64,000 nucleotides of DNA from assembly GCA_038212445.1 (NCBI GenBank), contig JBBQUM010000004.1, forward strand, positions 1 through 64,000. The letters are read 5' to 3'. A model generated the notes under the pieces. That model was given only the letters and a program-made list of their open reading frames with translations, made no database searches and had not been told where the DNA came from. The position numbers and the translations under genes are program-made. Of this stretch, positions 42,972 to 52,059 are shown in pieces (the stretch's first letter is position 1; every line of letters starts with the position of its first letter). Source of the stretch: TMP-7 sp038212445. GTDB lineage: Bacteria > Acidobacteriota > Terriglobia > Bryobacterales > Bryobacteraceae.

Positions 42972-43734
42972 GTCCTGGATTCCGGAAAGCACGCTACTGA
43001 GCTTTCTGCTGGTGCTAGCCCGAGTGAGCGGCGCCGTCGCCTTCGTGCCGTTCCCGGGCCTGCGCAACGGGCCGGATGTCACGCGGGTAGTTTTCGCGGT
43101 GCTGTTAACGTGGTGCTTACGGCCGGCCTGGCCGCACCTGGTGAACACGAATCCGGGCATGGGGACGCTGACGATGTGGATTCTCTCCGAAGCCGCCGTC
43201 GGCGTTCTCCTCGGGCTGTTCATCGGCTTTCTGGTTGAAGCCTTCCAGCTGGGAGCGCAGTTTCTGGCGGTCCAGGCAGGCTACTCTTATGCGTCGACGA
43301 TCGACCCAACGTCCCAGGCGGATTCGGGTGTTCTTGCCGTGGTGGTCCAACTGCTGGCCGGCGTCTGCTTCTTTGTAACCGGCGTCGATCGCGAACTCAT
43401 CCGCGCGCTCGCGCACAGCCTAGAGACCATCGCCCCTGGACAGTTCCATCCGGGCGCCGCACATTCGACGGCGATTATTCAGGCCGGCGCCGACATGTTC
43501 GTTACCGGACTCCGCGTAGCGCTACCCATCATCGCGTTTCTGCTACTGGTGGACGTGGCGCTCGCGCTACTCGGCCGGATGCAGTCTCAGCTGCAGTTGC
43601 TCAGTGTGGCGTTTCCAGTGAAGATGCTGCTCACGCTGTTTCTGCTGGCTAGCCTCTCGGCGATGTTCCCCGTGCTGTTTCAAACCGCTGCCCGCCAGAC
43701 GCTGCGGGGCATCACCAGGGCCATGGGCGGCTGA
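42961..43734 (+). CDS. fliR: Flagellar export gate protein FliR
   Basis: The 257-residue multi-pass protein shows the FliR pattern: LLVLARVSGAVAFVPFPGLR near the start, VGVLLGLFIGFLVEAFQLGA (about 80-99), and AGYSYASTIDPTSQADSGVL after it. It closes the FliP-FliQ-FliR gate. It shares one base of stop/start (TGATG) with flhB, which it must contact. Confidence 0.95.
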   Translation: MPIESWIPESTLLSFLLVLARVSGAVAFVPFPGLRNGPDVTRVVFAVLLTWCLRPAWPHLVNTNPGMGTLTMWILSEAAVGVLLGLFIGFLVEAFQLGAQFLAVQAGYSYASTIDPTSQADSGVLAVVVQLLAGVCFFVTGVDRELIRALAHSLETIAPGQFHPGAAHSTAIIQAGADMFVTGLRVALPIIAFLLLVDVALALLGRMQSQLQLLSVAFPVKMLLTLFLLASLSAMFPVLFQTAARQTLRGITRAMGG

Positions 43735-44798
43735 TGTCCGATCAAAAGACAGAACAGCCGACGCAGCAGCGCCTGAAAAAGGCGCGGGAAGAGGGCCAAT
43801 TCGCCGTCAGCCGCGAGTTTGTATCGGCCGCGCAATTCATGGTCTTCGTGTGGCTGTTGACTGAGTTTGGAGCCTCGTGGTTTGGAACACTGCGAGTGAC
43901 GACGCGAATGCTGATTGCCACCGCTTACGGACCCGAGATCACGCCCGCAGGGGTTTGGAAATTGACCTGGGTGGTGGCTCGGACGATGGTTTCAGGACCA
44001 CTACTAGCTGGCTGTGCGTTGTTATCAATCGCCCTCGCCGCCCAGCTGCTATCTACCCGGCTGGGCGTCTCCCTGACACGGCTCGCACCCTCGTTGAAGA
44101 GACTTAATCCGATTTCACGAATCAAAGAGTTGCCGCGTCAGAATCTACCGATTTTCTTTCAAGCGCTCATCCTCCTGCCTGTTTTCTCCGCCGCCGTTTA
44201 CGCCCTGGGCAAGGAAAACTGGGCGAACTTCGAGAAGCTCCCACTGGCAAGCATTGAGTCCTCAGTAGGACAAGTAGCGGCCGCGCTTCAAAAACTGCTC
44301 TGGCGAGCCGCCGCCCTCTTCATGGTCTTTGGAATCGTCGATCTGTTCCGGCAGACCCGGCGTCATTCCAAGGATCTGCGAATGACCAAGCAGGAGATCC
44401 GCGACGAGTTCAAACAGATCGAAGGGAATCCGTTGATCAAGCAGCGAGTCCGCAGGATTCAAAGGGATCTTGCGCGCCGTAGCATGATGAAAGCGATCCC
44501 CACGGCGACGGCGGTGATTGTAAATCCAACGCATTACGCGGTTGCGATCCGGTACTCACTCGATTCAGCTGGCGCGCCCATGGTAGTGGCGAAGGGGAAG
44601 AACTATCTGGCGCAGCGAATCAAGGCGAAGGCACTCGAACACGAGGTCCCGATTGTTGAGAATGCGCCTCTTGCGCAGGCGCTGTACAAATCCGTCGATA
44701 TTGGCCAGGAGATCCCGGCGCACCTTTTCCGCGCGGTAGCCGAAATTCTCGCCTACATCTTCAAGTTGATGCATGGGAGGTTGCCGGGACAGTCCTAG
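43734..44798 (+). CDS. flhB: Flagellar export switch protein FlhB
   Basis: FlhB controls the change of export from hook to filament proteins. The 354-residue protein opens with DQKTEQPTQQRLKKAREEGQ, has four membrane helices, and carries the self-cleavage motif NPTH with N at residue 264 (VIVNPTHYAVAIRY). The C-terminal domain includes GKNYLAQRIKAKALEHEVPI. All family hallmarks are intact. Confidence 0.97.
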   Translation: MSDQKTEQPTQQRLKKAREEGQFAVSREFVSAAQFMVFVWLLTEFGASWFGTLRVTTRMLIATAYGPEITPAGVWKLTWVVARTMVSGPLLAGCALLSIALAAQLLSTRLGVSLTRLAPSLKRLNPISRIKELPRQNLPIFFQALILLPVFSAAVYALGKENWANFEKLPLASIESSVGQVAAALQKLLWRAAALFMVFGIVDLFRQTRRHSKDLRMTKQEIRDEFKQIEGNPLIKQRVRRIQRDLARRSMMKAIPTATAVIVNPTHYAVAIRYSLDSAGAPMVVAKGKNYLAQRIKAKALEHEVPIVENAPLAQALYKSVDIGQEIPAHLFRAVAEILAYIFKLMHGRLPGQS

Positions 44799-44810
44799 TC
44801 CTGGCGCACG

Positions 44811-46961
44811 ATGGCCACCGGTCCAACTCAACTCGCGCCTGTCGGAGCGTCTCCGCCGCGTCCAGAGCGGCAGCCGCGTTCGGCGCAAGAGCGCAAGCCA
44901 ACGGCTCGTCCGCGGTCCGCCGCCAAGCTAACTTCCAGACTTTCAGAGCTTGGCGACATGGCGGTGCCCCTGGCAGTGCTCGGCATTGTGATGGCGATGA
45001 TTGCGCCGCTGCCGACGTTCCTGCTCGACATCCTTATCAGCCTCAACATCACGATTTCTGTGATCGTGCTGCTGGTGTCACTCTACATAACGCGGCCAGT
45101 GGAGTTCAGCATCTTTCCCACCGCGCTGCTTCTACTGACATTGTTTCGTCTGGCCCTTAACATCTCGAGCGCAAGATTGATCCTGCTCAACGGCAACACG
45201 GGAACAAGTGCGGCGGGCGACGTAATTGAAGCTTTCGGTAATTTCGTGGTGGGCGGCAATTACATCATCGGCGTGGTGATCTTCCTGGTCCTGATCGCCA
45301 TTCAATACGTCGTGATCAATCATGGCGCGGTCCGCATCTCCGAGGTCACTGCGCGTTTCACGCTGGACTCGATGCCGGGCAAACAGATGTCGATCGACTC
45401 CGACCTTAATGCCGGTCTCATCGATGAGTCGGAAGCGCGCCGGCGGCGCAAGGAGTTGGCCGCCGAAGCGGAATTCTACGGCGCCATGGACGGTGCTTCG
45501 CGATTCACCCAGCGGGACGCAGTAGCCAGCATCCTGATCACCGCCATCAACATCATTGCCGGCTTCCTGATCGGCGTGCTGCAGCACGGCCTGGAACTCA
45601 AGCGCGCAATCCAGACCTATACGGTGCTGACGATCGGCGACGGCCTGGTCACCGTAATTCCTGCGCTGATGGTGTCGGTATCCGGCGGCTTGATCGTAAC
45701 CCGTGCCAGTTCCGATTCGAAACTGAGTGCCGACGTGAAACGGCAGGTGTTCAGTAACCCGCAGCCGCTTATGCTGGCATCCGGAGTACTACTCCTGATG
45801 GCAGCGCTTCCAGGTCTGCCCAAGATTCCCTTCATACTTATCGGCACAACCATCGGGGTGGCGGCTTGGCGTATGCGCCAAAAAGCTGCCAGTGACGAAA
45901 CAATGCCGCTACCGGCCGCCGCTACACCGCCCAAGGAGAACCTTGAAGCCCTGCTCCATGTGGAGCCTCTGGCGGTAGAAGTTGGACTTGGGTTGGTGCG
46001 ACTGGTTGAGGGCGGCGCAAATTCACCGCTGCTGCGGCGTATTGCAGCAATCCGGCGGCAATTGGCCGGCGACTTAGGCTACCTGCTCCCTCCAGTACGC
46101 GTGACCGACAATCTCTCGCTCAGCGTTCGGGAGTACACCATCTCCCTGAAAGGGGTAGAGGTGTCGCGATATGAGCTTCCGCAGGGCTGTGAATTGGCAA
46201 TTCACGCGGGAAAGCCGATCACCACACTCGAAGGGATTCACACTAAGGAGCCGGCGTTCGGTATTGCGGCGGTCTGGATCCAATCAGAACGAGCCGACGC
46301 GGCTCGGACGGCCGGCTACACCGTCGTCGATCCGGTGAGCGTGCTCGGTACGCATTTGGCGCAAGTGATCCGGCGGCATGCCTATGAGTTGTTCTCCCGG
46401 CAGGACACCAAGAAGCTGCTCGATCGCGCGTCGGAAGACAGTCCGAAGCTGGTGGAGGATTTGGTGCCGAAATTGCTCCCTCTAGCGATTGTGCAGAAGG
46501 TCTTACAGAATCTATTGCGCGAGGGTGTGTCAATTCGGGACGCCACTTCCATACTGGAAGCCATCGGCGAGGCGGCGCCCATCACTCGAAACCCCGTGCT
46601 GCTCACCGAATTCGTGCGCCAGTCCATCCGGCGGATGGTCATTAAGCCTTATCTGACGGCGACGGGCGACTTGCCGGCCTACTTCCTGGATCCTTCCAGT
46701 GAACAGATGATTGAGTCCGCGGTTGAGCATACCGAAAACACCAGTCACCTGAACTTGTCGCCGCAGAAGGTCCGCGAGGTCCTTGATCGCGTCGGTCGCG
46801 TGGCAGGTGCGGCGGACACGCCAACGGTCGCAGTTGTGGGTTCCGCGAGCCGCTTCTTCCTGCGCCAGATCGTGGAAGGCACGGTGCCAAACCTCACTGT
46901 GCTTTCCCACAACGAAATCCCGGCAGGCGTAAAAGTACTTTCGCTCGGAGTGATTCAGTAG
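44811..46961 (+). CDS. flhA: Flagellar export apparatus protein FlhA
   Basis: FlhA is the proton-using core of the export machine with a cytoplasmic ring that receives chaperones. The 716-residue protein has an extra basic tail at the start, about eight membrane helices, and the FHIPEP-family loop TLDSMPGKQMSIDSDLNAGL followed by EAEFYGAMDGASRF (about 185-225). The cytoplasmic part includes GYTVVDPVSVLGTHL and RPYL-type MVIKPYLTATGDLPAYFLD. Starts 12 bases after flhB. Confidence 0.97.
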   Translation: MATGPTQLAPVGASPPRPERQPRSAQERKPTARPRSAAKLTSRLSELGDMAVPLAVLGIVMAMIAPLPTFLLDILISLNITISVIVLLVSLYITRPVEFSIFPTALLLLTLFRLALNISSARLILLNGNTGTSAAGDVIEAFGNFVVGGNYIIGVVIFLVLIAIQYVVINHGAVRISEVTARFTLDSMPGKQMSIDSDLNAGLIDESEARRRRKELAAEAEFYGAMDGASRFTQRDAVASILITAINIIAGFLIGVLQHGLELKRAIQTYTVLTIGDGLVTVIPALMVSVSGGLIVTRASSDSKLSADVKRQVFSNPQPLMLASGVLLLMAALPGLPKIPFILIGTTIGVAAWRMRQKAASDETMPLPAAATPPKENLEALLHVEPLAVEVGLGLVRLVEGGANSPLLRRIAAIRRQLAGDLGYLLPPVRVTDNLSLSVREYTISLKGVEVSRYELPQGCELAIHAGKPITTLEGIHTKEPAFGIAAVWIQSERADAARTAGYTVVDPVSVLGTHLAQVIRRHAYELFSRQDTKKLLDRASEDSPKLVEDLVPKLLPLAIVQKVLQNLLREGVSIRDATSILEAIGEAAPITRNPVLLTEFVRQSIRRMVIKPYLTATGDLPAYFLDPSSEQMIESAVEHTENTSHLNLSPQKVREVLDRVGRVAGAADTPTVAVVGSASRFFLRQIVEGTVPNLTVLSHNEIPAGVKVLSLGVIQ

Positions 46962-46983
46962 CTGGACCAGGAGAGAAACCTGA

Positions 46984-48096
46984 ATGAAGATGAAATCCTA
47001 CTTCGCGACCACTGTAGAAGCGGCCATGGCGCTCGCCCGGAAGGAACTGGGTCCGGAAGCGATGTTAGTCAACTCCCAGCACACGACATTGGAAAACCGC
47101 CACTACGGGGAGTACGAAGTGGTCTTCGCTTTGATGCCTGAGGAAGGGCCGGTTGCATCCTTTGGGCCGGCCGGCCTTGGCCAATCAGCGCCAGAGCCTT
47201 CTGTCAAGAGCTCGATTGCAGCAGAGATGGCTGAGTTGAGAATGCAGATCGAACGGATGGCTTCGAGCTTTGCGAAGGCGCGAGCGTCAAACAGCTTTCA
47301 GAGCGCGTCGAGCGGTATATCTGCCCTACTCGCCCAACTGCTCGATGCCGGCATGGACCTCGAAATCGCGGAACCGATCGCCCTGCACGCCGCGTCCCTG
47401 CCCGCGCGTTCAAACACCCTCACGGCGGTGCTGGGCGACATGCTCACCATAAGTGCGACGCTCGGCAAGCCCGACCGGAGCCGGCGCGTGGTTGCGCTGG
47501 TGGGACCTCCCGGCAGCGGCAAGACGACGACGCTCGTCAAACTGGCCGCCCGTTACGGAGTAGCCGCGCGACGCCCAACACAGATTCTTTCGACAGACTG
47601 CATGCGCTTTGCCGCAGCCGACCAGCTACGCTCCTACGCCGCGATACTCGGCGTGGGCTTTCAGAGCGTGGAGACGGCGCATGCGCTTTCTGCAGCGCTC
47701 GACGAGCACCGCAACAAGGAGTTGATCCTGATCGACACCCCAGGCCTTTCAGAGCGCGAAATGGACGAATTCACCACACTCGCGCCGATGTTATCCAGTC
47801 ATCCCGAAATCGACGTCCACCTGGTGGCGCCCGCGTCCATGGATCATACCGATCTGGCGCGAGCTCTCAGGCGGCACCAGATCTTCGGCCCCGCCAAGAT
47901 CATCTTCAGCAAGCTGGATGAAACCGAGAGTCCCGGGATGGTGATCGGCCAAGCCATCCGGTGCAGGCTACCCGTCTCCTATCTCACCACCGGGCAACAG
48001 ATTCCCGAGGATCTCGAGCCTGCATCACTCGACCTGCTTGCCGGGTTGATTACCCGGACGTTGACCACCAGCCTGGCCACGGCAGAGAGGCGGTAA
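46984..48096 (+). CDS. flhF: Flagellar biosynthesis SRP-type GTPase FlhF
   Basis: FlhF decides where flagella are placed. The 370-residue protein starts MKMKSYFATTVEAAMALARK, has a short basic/helical middle, and a GTPase domain of the Ffh/FtsY kind: P-loop VALVGPPGSGKTTTLVKLAA (about 170-189), STDCMRFAAADQLRSYA (about 200-216) and ILIDTPGLSE (about 249). Its usual regulator FlhG is not encoded between it and fliA, where it is normally found. Confidence 0.92.
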   Translation: MKMKSYFATTVEAAMALARKELGPEAMLVNSQHTTLENRHYGEYEVVFALMPEEGPVASFGPAGLGQSAPEPSVKSSIAAEMAELRMQIERMASSFAKARASNSFQSASSGISALLAQLLDAGMDLEIAEPIALHAASLPARSNTLTAVLGDMLTISATLGKPDRSRRVVALVGPPGSGKTTTLVKLAARYGVAARRPTQILSTDCMRFAAADQLRSYAAILGVGFQSVETAHALSAALDEHRNKELILIDTPGLSEREMDEFTTLAPMLSSHPEIDVHLVAPASMDHTDLARALRRHQIFGPAKIIFSKLDETESPGMVIGQAIRCRLPVSYLTTGQQIPEDLEPASLDLLAGLITRTLTTSLATAERR

Positions 48097-48099
48097 GCC

Positions 48100-48879
48100 A
48101 TGGCACAACCGAGCAGCGTCGCCCTCAGAAACGCATACCAGACCGCCGAACACTCAAACGACGAACGCGAGCGTTTGATCATGGAACACCTGCCACAAGT
48201 GCGGCTCATCGCTCGCCGGATCCATGAACGGTTGCCCGATAGCGTCAACCTCGAGGACCTGGTGTCCACCGGGATCGTCGGCTTGATTTCCGCAATCGAT
48301 CGATTCGATCCGGTCCATAACGTGAAGTTGAAGACTTACGCCGAGTACAAAATTCGGGGAGCGATCCTCGACAGCCTGCGGGGTCTCGATTGGGCGCCGC
48401 GCCAACAGCGCAAGCGCACCAAACAGATTGAAGCCGCCATTTCTGCAATTGAACAGCGAATCAAGCGAGCCCCTGCTGAGGATGAAATAGCCCGCGAGCT
48501 CGGCCTGAGCCTTGAGGATTATCACGAATGGCTCATCGACATTCGCGGCATTAACCTCGGCAGCCTCGAAGCCGCTTCGCCCGACGACGAGGGTCGTGAA
48601 CTGCTGCGCTACATCTCCGACGATGAGGAGCACTGGCCGTCGAAACTGCTTGAACGCTCGGAACTCGAGCGCCTCCTCGGCCAAGCCATCGAGAAGATGC
48701 CGGAGATCGAGAGAACAGTCCTCAGTCTTTACTTCTACGAGGAGCTGACGCTCCGGGAGATCGCCAAGATTGTCAGCCTGCACGAATCCCGCATCTCGCA
48801 ACTAAAATCACAGGCCGTCCTGCGACTGCGCACTTATATCGAGAAGCGCTGGCCAATGGAAAAGGGAGCCTTGAGATAG
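48100..48879 (+). CDS. fliA: Flagellar sigma factor FliA (sigma-28)
   Basis: A 259-residue sigma-70-family factor of the FliA/WhiG type, lacking region 1.1. Region 2 reads VNLEDLVSTGIVGLISAIDR and KLKTYAEYKIRGAILDSLRG (about 48-88), region 3 ELGLSLEDYHEWL, and region 4 TLREIAKIVSLHESRISQLK (about 225-245). It is expected to drive late flagellar genes such as flaG-fliS here, and to be inhibited by the FlgM encoded in the leftward operon. Confidence 0.93.
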   Translation: MAQPSSVALRNAYQTAEHSNDERERLIMEHLPQVRLIARRIHERLPDSVNLEDLVSTGIVGLISAIDRFDPVHNVKLKTYAEYKIRGAILDSLRGLDWAPRQQRKRTKQIEAAISAIEQRIKRAPAEDEIARELGLSLEDYHEWLIDIRGINLGSLEAASPDDEGRELLRYISDDEEHWPSKLLERSELERLLGQAIEKMPEIERTVLSLYFYEELTLREIAKIVSLHESRISQLKSQAVLRLRTYIEKRWPMEKGALR

Positions 48880-48883
48880 CTCC

Positions 48884-49693
48884 ATGACGCTGCTCCAACT
48901 GGCGGAATTATTCGCAGGACACTTCGGGCAGGCGCTCGAGATGATGTCCGGCGAAAAACCGGCTCTCACCGTAGCACCGTTGACTTCCGACGCCGCCTCC
49001 GAGGGACTGCTGGCCTGGGAGCAGGCATTCGACGGTGACGGAGTAGTGCTGTGGGTTGCCGGTCCGGAGTCCGGTTGGATCGACCTTGGGGCTCTTCTGT
49101 TGAAGGGCGCGGGAATCGACGATGCGGATGCGCCCACATCCAAGAGCACGTTTCTCGAAGTACTCAATCAAGCGCTATCCGGCTTGGGCCGGGACCTGGC
49201 GCCGGTAGCGGGCCGCGAAACCAATCCCACCGCCGGAAACGAGACCTCGAAGTTACCGCCGGATCGTGAGTGGTTCAAGCTGGAAATCGGCATCGGGACC
49301 GCTCCGCCGGCGCCCTTCCTGCTCGCGTTCAGTGATGGTGTAAAAGCGCTCCTCACCACGCCTCCTCCGGTTGAACCCACACCCGCGGCCACACCTGCAC
49401 AGAAACCAGGACTCTCCGCCGCCCTCGAAGGCTCGCGAACTTTCGAACTGCTGCTCGATGTCGAATTACCGGTCAGCGTTTCATTCGGGCGCGCGCAATT
49501 GCCGTTGAAGGACGTGATCAAGCTGACCAGCGGTTCCATCGTCGAGCTGAACCGAGCGGTAGGCGAGCCGGTGGAGATTATTGTGAACAACTGCGTCATC
49601 GCTCGCGGAGAGGTAGTGGTGGTGGAAGGAAATTTCGGAGTTCGAATTCAGCAGGTAATCAGTAAGCAGGAGCGGCTACGTACGCTCTACTAG
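48884..49693 (+). CDS. SpoA-domain protein, FliN/FliY-like (second copy)
   Basis: The 269-residue protein has a unique N-terminal part (1-180) of unknown fold, including a Pro/Ala-rich linker around residue 160, and a C-terminal SpoA domain: ELPVSVSFGRAQLPLKDVIK, LTSGSIVELNRAVGEPVEII and ARGEVVVVEGNFGVRIQQV. It may be the C-ring FliN, or a FliY-like variant, with the 82-residue copy upstream as its partner. The N-terminus does not show the FliM EIDALL-type CheY-binding motif. Confidence 0.78.
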   Translation: MTLLQLAELFAGHFGQALEMMSGEKPALTVAPLTSDAASEGLLAWEQAFDGDGVVLWVAGPESGWIDLGALLLKGAGIDDADAPTSKSTFLEVLNQALSGLGRDLAPVAGRETNPTAGNETSKLPPDREWFKLEIGIGTAPPAPFLLAFSDGVKALLTTPPPVEPTPAATPAQKPGLSAALEGSRTFELLLDVELPVSVSFGRAQLPLKDVIKLTSGSIVELNRAVGEPVEIIVNNCVIARGEVVVVEGNFGVRIQQVISKQERLRTLY

Positions 49694-49699
49694 CCGGTA

Positions 49700-50110
49700 G
49701 TGTCTAAGCAAATCATGCCGATTTCTCTGGTCGTCCTTCAGCTTGTGTTAATCATCGCCGCCCTTGGTGTAGGCGGGTATCTCTTCATCTCGCTCAAACA
49801 GGATATTGCGCGTGTGGAGCATCGCCGCAAAGCGGACGCCCAGGAATACTCGATCAAGATCGCTCAATTGCGGTCTGACGTCACTGAGTTGAAGAAGGAT
49901 CTCGAATCTCTACCTGCACCGGCGCCGCCAGGTCCGGGTGCGGGCATCAATCTGAACATGCGAACGCAGGCTTTGCGAATGGCGAGATCGGGCGAAGGGC
50001 CGGAGCATATCGCCGCGGCCCTGAGGATTCCCAAGAGAGAAGTGGACTTGCTGATGAAGGTTCAGCGGTTACTTACCGAAACGGCGGTAACACCCACCGA
50101 CTCGGCTTAG
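49700..50110 (+). CDS. Small membrane-anchored coiled-coil protein with a helix-turn-helix-like tail
   Basis: I cannot name this one with certainty. The 136-residue protein (GTG start) has one membrane helix (LVLQLVLIIAALGVGGYLFI), a coiled coil of about 45 residues (AQLRSDVTELKKDLESL), a proline linker and an end reading ALRMARSGEGPEHIAAALRI then PKREVDLLMKVQRLL, which resembles the short helix-turn-helix of DUF6115/DUF2802-type proteins often found at the end of flagellar operons. Last gene of the rightward operon; overlaps the convergent PDZ gene by four bases. Confidence 0.65.
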   Translation: MSKQIMPISLVVLQLVLIIAALGVGGYLFISLKQDIARVEHRRKADAQEYSIKIAQLRSDVTELKKDLESLPAPAPPGPGAGINLNMRTQALRMARSGEGPEHIAAALRIPKREVDLLMKVQRLLTETAVTPTDSA

Positions 50111-51006
50111 ATCCGCACCCGGCCCAACCCGGAGATTGACAATGCGGGAGGAGCCATATCCCAGCCCGATTTATCCGCCTCGATGGTGGCATTCACCGTC
50201 ATCTCGTGCCTGTCACGCTGCAGCAGCACCGGTACGGTTGCCTTTCCCTTGAGCGCCCGCAGCGCTGTCGAGATATCGGACGGACTGGCGACCTTGGCGT
50301 CGTTCACTTTCACAATGACGTCGCCCGCCTTGATACCGGCTTTCTCGGCCGCCGTATCCTTGCCGACGCTCCGAACCAGCACGCCTTCCTTGACGCCGAA
50401 ATAATCCGCTAACTGACCCCGCAGGGCCTCGCCTTCAATGCCCAGCATCGAACTCCGCAACATGACGAACGTGCGCGGCATATCGGGCATGTTCGGCATC
50501 TCGAAACGCGGGTTGTCGAATTGAAGCTTGGGAATCTGAACCATCGCCGACTCCGGGAGCTTATGCGCCCCAATCTTCGCGACAATCGTCTGCATCGCGC
50601 CATTGCGGATAACAGCGAGTTTCACCTCGCGACCGGGCGGCGTCTCGCGTACAAACCGCGAGAACTGCTCGTAGCCTTCGATCCGCTGGCCGTTGTACTG
50701 CATGATCACGTCGCCGATCTTCAACCCCGCCCTCGACGCCGGACTGTCTTCTTCAACGCGAGTGATTTCGACGCCCGCTTCTTCATGCAACTTCAGCGCC
50801 TTGGCACGGTCGGCGTCAACTTCCTGCACGCCCACGCCAAGAAAGCTGCCGTTCATCTTGATGATTCGTGTTTGCACCTGCTGCGGCTCGAAGGGCTCTG
50901 GCGCAAAGGGCTGCGCCTCAACGCCCGCCGGAACCAACGCCAGCAGCGCCATCCCCGTTAGGACAGTTGCTCCTGTTACCCAATTCCCGTTTTTCATCCC
51001 GTTCAC
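50107..51006 (-). CDS. Exported protein with two PDZ domains
   Basis: A 299-residue secreted or periplasmic protein with a signal peptide (VTGATVLTGMALLALVPAGV) and two PDZ domains: one at about 50-135 (VEEDSPASRAGLKIGDVIMQ) and one at about 200-290 (GKDTAAEKAGIKAGDVIVKV). No trypsin-like or carboxy-terminal protease domain is present, so it likely binds peptides or acts as an adaptor for envelope proteases. Last gene of the ECF sigma operon, which suggests a role in an envelope stress response. Confidence 0.83.
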   Translation of the reverse strand: MNGMKNGNWVTGATVLTGMALLALVPAGVEAQPFAPEPFEPQQVQTRIIKMNGSFLGVGVQEVDADRAKALKLHEEAGVEITRVEEDSPASRAGLKIGDVIMQYNGQRIEGYEQFSRFVRETPPGREVKLAVIRNGAMQTIVAKIGAHKLPESAMVQIPKLQFDNPRFEMPNMPDMPRTFVMLRSSMLGIEGEALRGQLADYFGVKEGVLVRSVGKDTAAEKAGIKAGDVIVKVNDAKVASPSDISTALRALKGKATVPVLLQRDRHEMTVNATIEADKSGWDMAPPALSISGLGRVRI

Positions 51007-51017
51007 CTCTGCGAGAG

Positions 51018-52058
51018 TTATCGCTGCCGCCGCAGGAGAATCGTTCCGCCGGCAGCAGTGATACGCAATACGCCGCCGCTACCGCCGTTGAGTTTTCCCT
51101 GCGCCGTCATGGTTCCCACCGGCCAGGCTTGCATGCCTGTGATGCGAATCTCCGGAAACTCCGTAATGATTCGCGCCATCCGGCCGCGACTTTCATTGAC
51201 CGCTTGAACCAGTACCGATAAATTGGACGGAAGCATCACCGTAACGTCACCCGCTCCGGTCGTAATACTCGATTCCTCGAGTATCGCTCCGGAAACAAAC
51301 TCCGCAAGGATACTCCCCATGCCCGTCTGCGCCTTCAGCACGCCGGAAATGTTCCGCATCCGGATGGCTCCCGCGGCCGTCTCGCAATGAGCACCCCGCG
51401 ATGCGCCCACCTGAATCGAACCACCGCGCGTAACCGCCGTCACCACGCCGCCTGACCGTTCCACTTCAATCAGTCCGCCGTCGGACCGCGCATTGACATT
51501 CGAACCCGCCTCGGCGATGTAGATGTTGCCTCCGCCGGTGACCGCGTGCAGTGAGCCGCCGGCGCGCTCGACGATAATCTCACCGCCCACCGTCTCGCAC
51601 CACACCTCGCCGTCCACTTGGCCCACCGAGATTCCATTGCCGCCCGACGCTGCCTTCACTCCGCCTTTTACGCGGCCGACTTTGATCTCGCCGCCCGCCT
51701 GTGCATAAGCGTCGCCCTCGATGCCGTCGAGATACGCCCTGCCGCCCGGCGTCACAATGTCCACGCGAGCTTTGACGTTGCGGACATCCACGTCGCCCCG
51801 GTAGCTCTTTACCGAAACCGGCGATCGCTCGGGAGGGAGCGTGACCGTCAACTCCTGCGTTGGACCCTCAACTACAATCCAAACCGTCCCGCCCTTCTTA
51901 AACGTCTTCACATGCCCGGTGGACTTTATTACTAGACGCTCTCCGCCGGTAACGCGAATCGGGCACGTACACTCGATCTGATAGCTCTGCCGGGCAGGCT
52001 CTCCAGCCAGCGCCGTTACGGCGGCCACAATCAGGGCGAACCGCCGGCGCACCATCAT
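51018..52058 (-). CDS. Exported beta-helical adhesin-like protein (DUF4097-type)
   Basis: The 346-residue product has a signal peptide (RRFALIVAAVTALAG) and then short repeats of about 20 residues with a beta-solenoid look, such as VDGEVWCETVGGEIIVERAG and SLHAVTGGGNIYIAEAGSNV. This is the pattern of DUF4097 (putative adhesin) proteins, which are often encoded with ECF sigma and anti-sigma genes. It lies one base downstream of the anti-sigma candidate. Function unknown. Confidence 0.75.
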   Translation of the reverse strand: MMVRRRFALIVAAVTALAGEPARQSYQIECTCPIRVTGGERLVIKSTGHVKTFKKGGTVWIVVEGPTQELTVTLPPERSPVSVKSYRGDVDVRNVKARVDIVTPGGRAYLDGIEGDAYAQAGGEIKVGRVKGGVKAASGGNGISVGQVDGEVWCETVGGEIIVERAGGSLHAVTGGGNIYIAEAGSNVNARSDGGLIEVERSGGVVTAVTRGGSIQVGASRGAHCETAAGAIRMRNISGVLKAQTGMGSILAEFVSGAILEESSITTGAGDVTVMLPSNLSVLVQAVNESRGRMARIITEFPEIRITGMQAWPVGTMTAQGKLNGGSGGVLRITAAGGTILLRRQR

Positions 52059-52059
52059 C

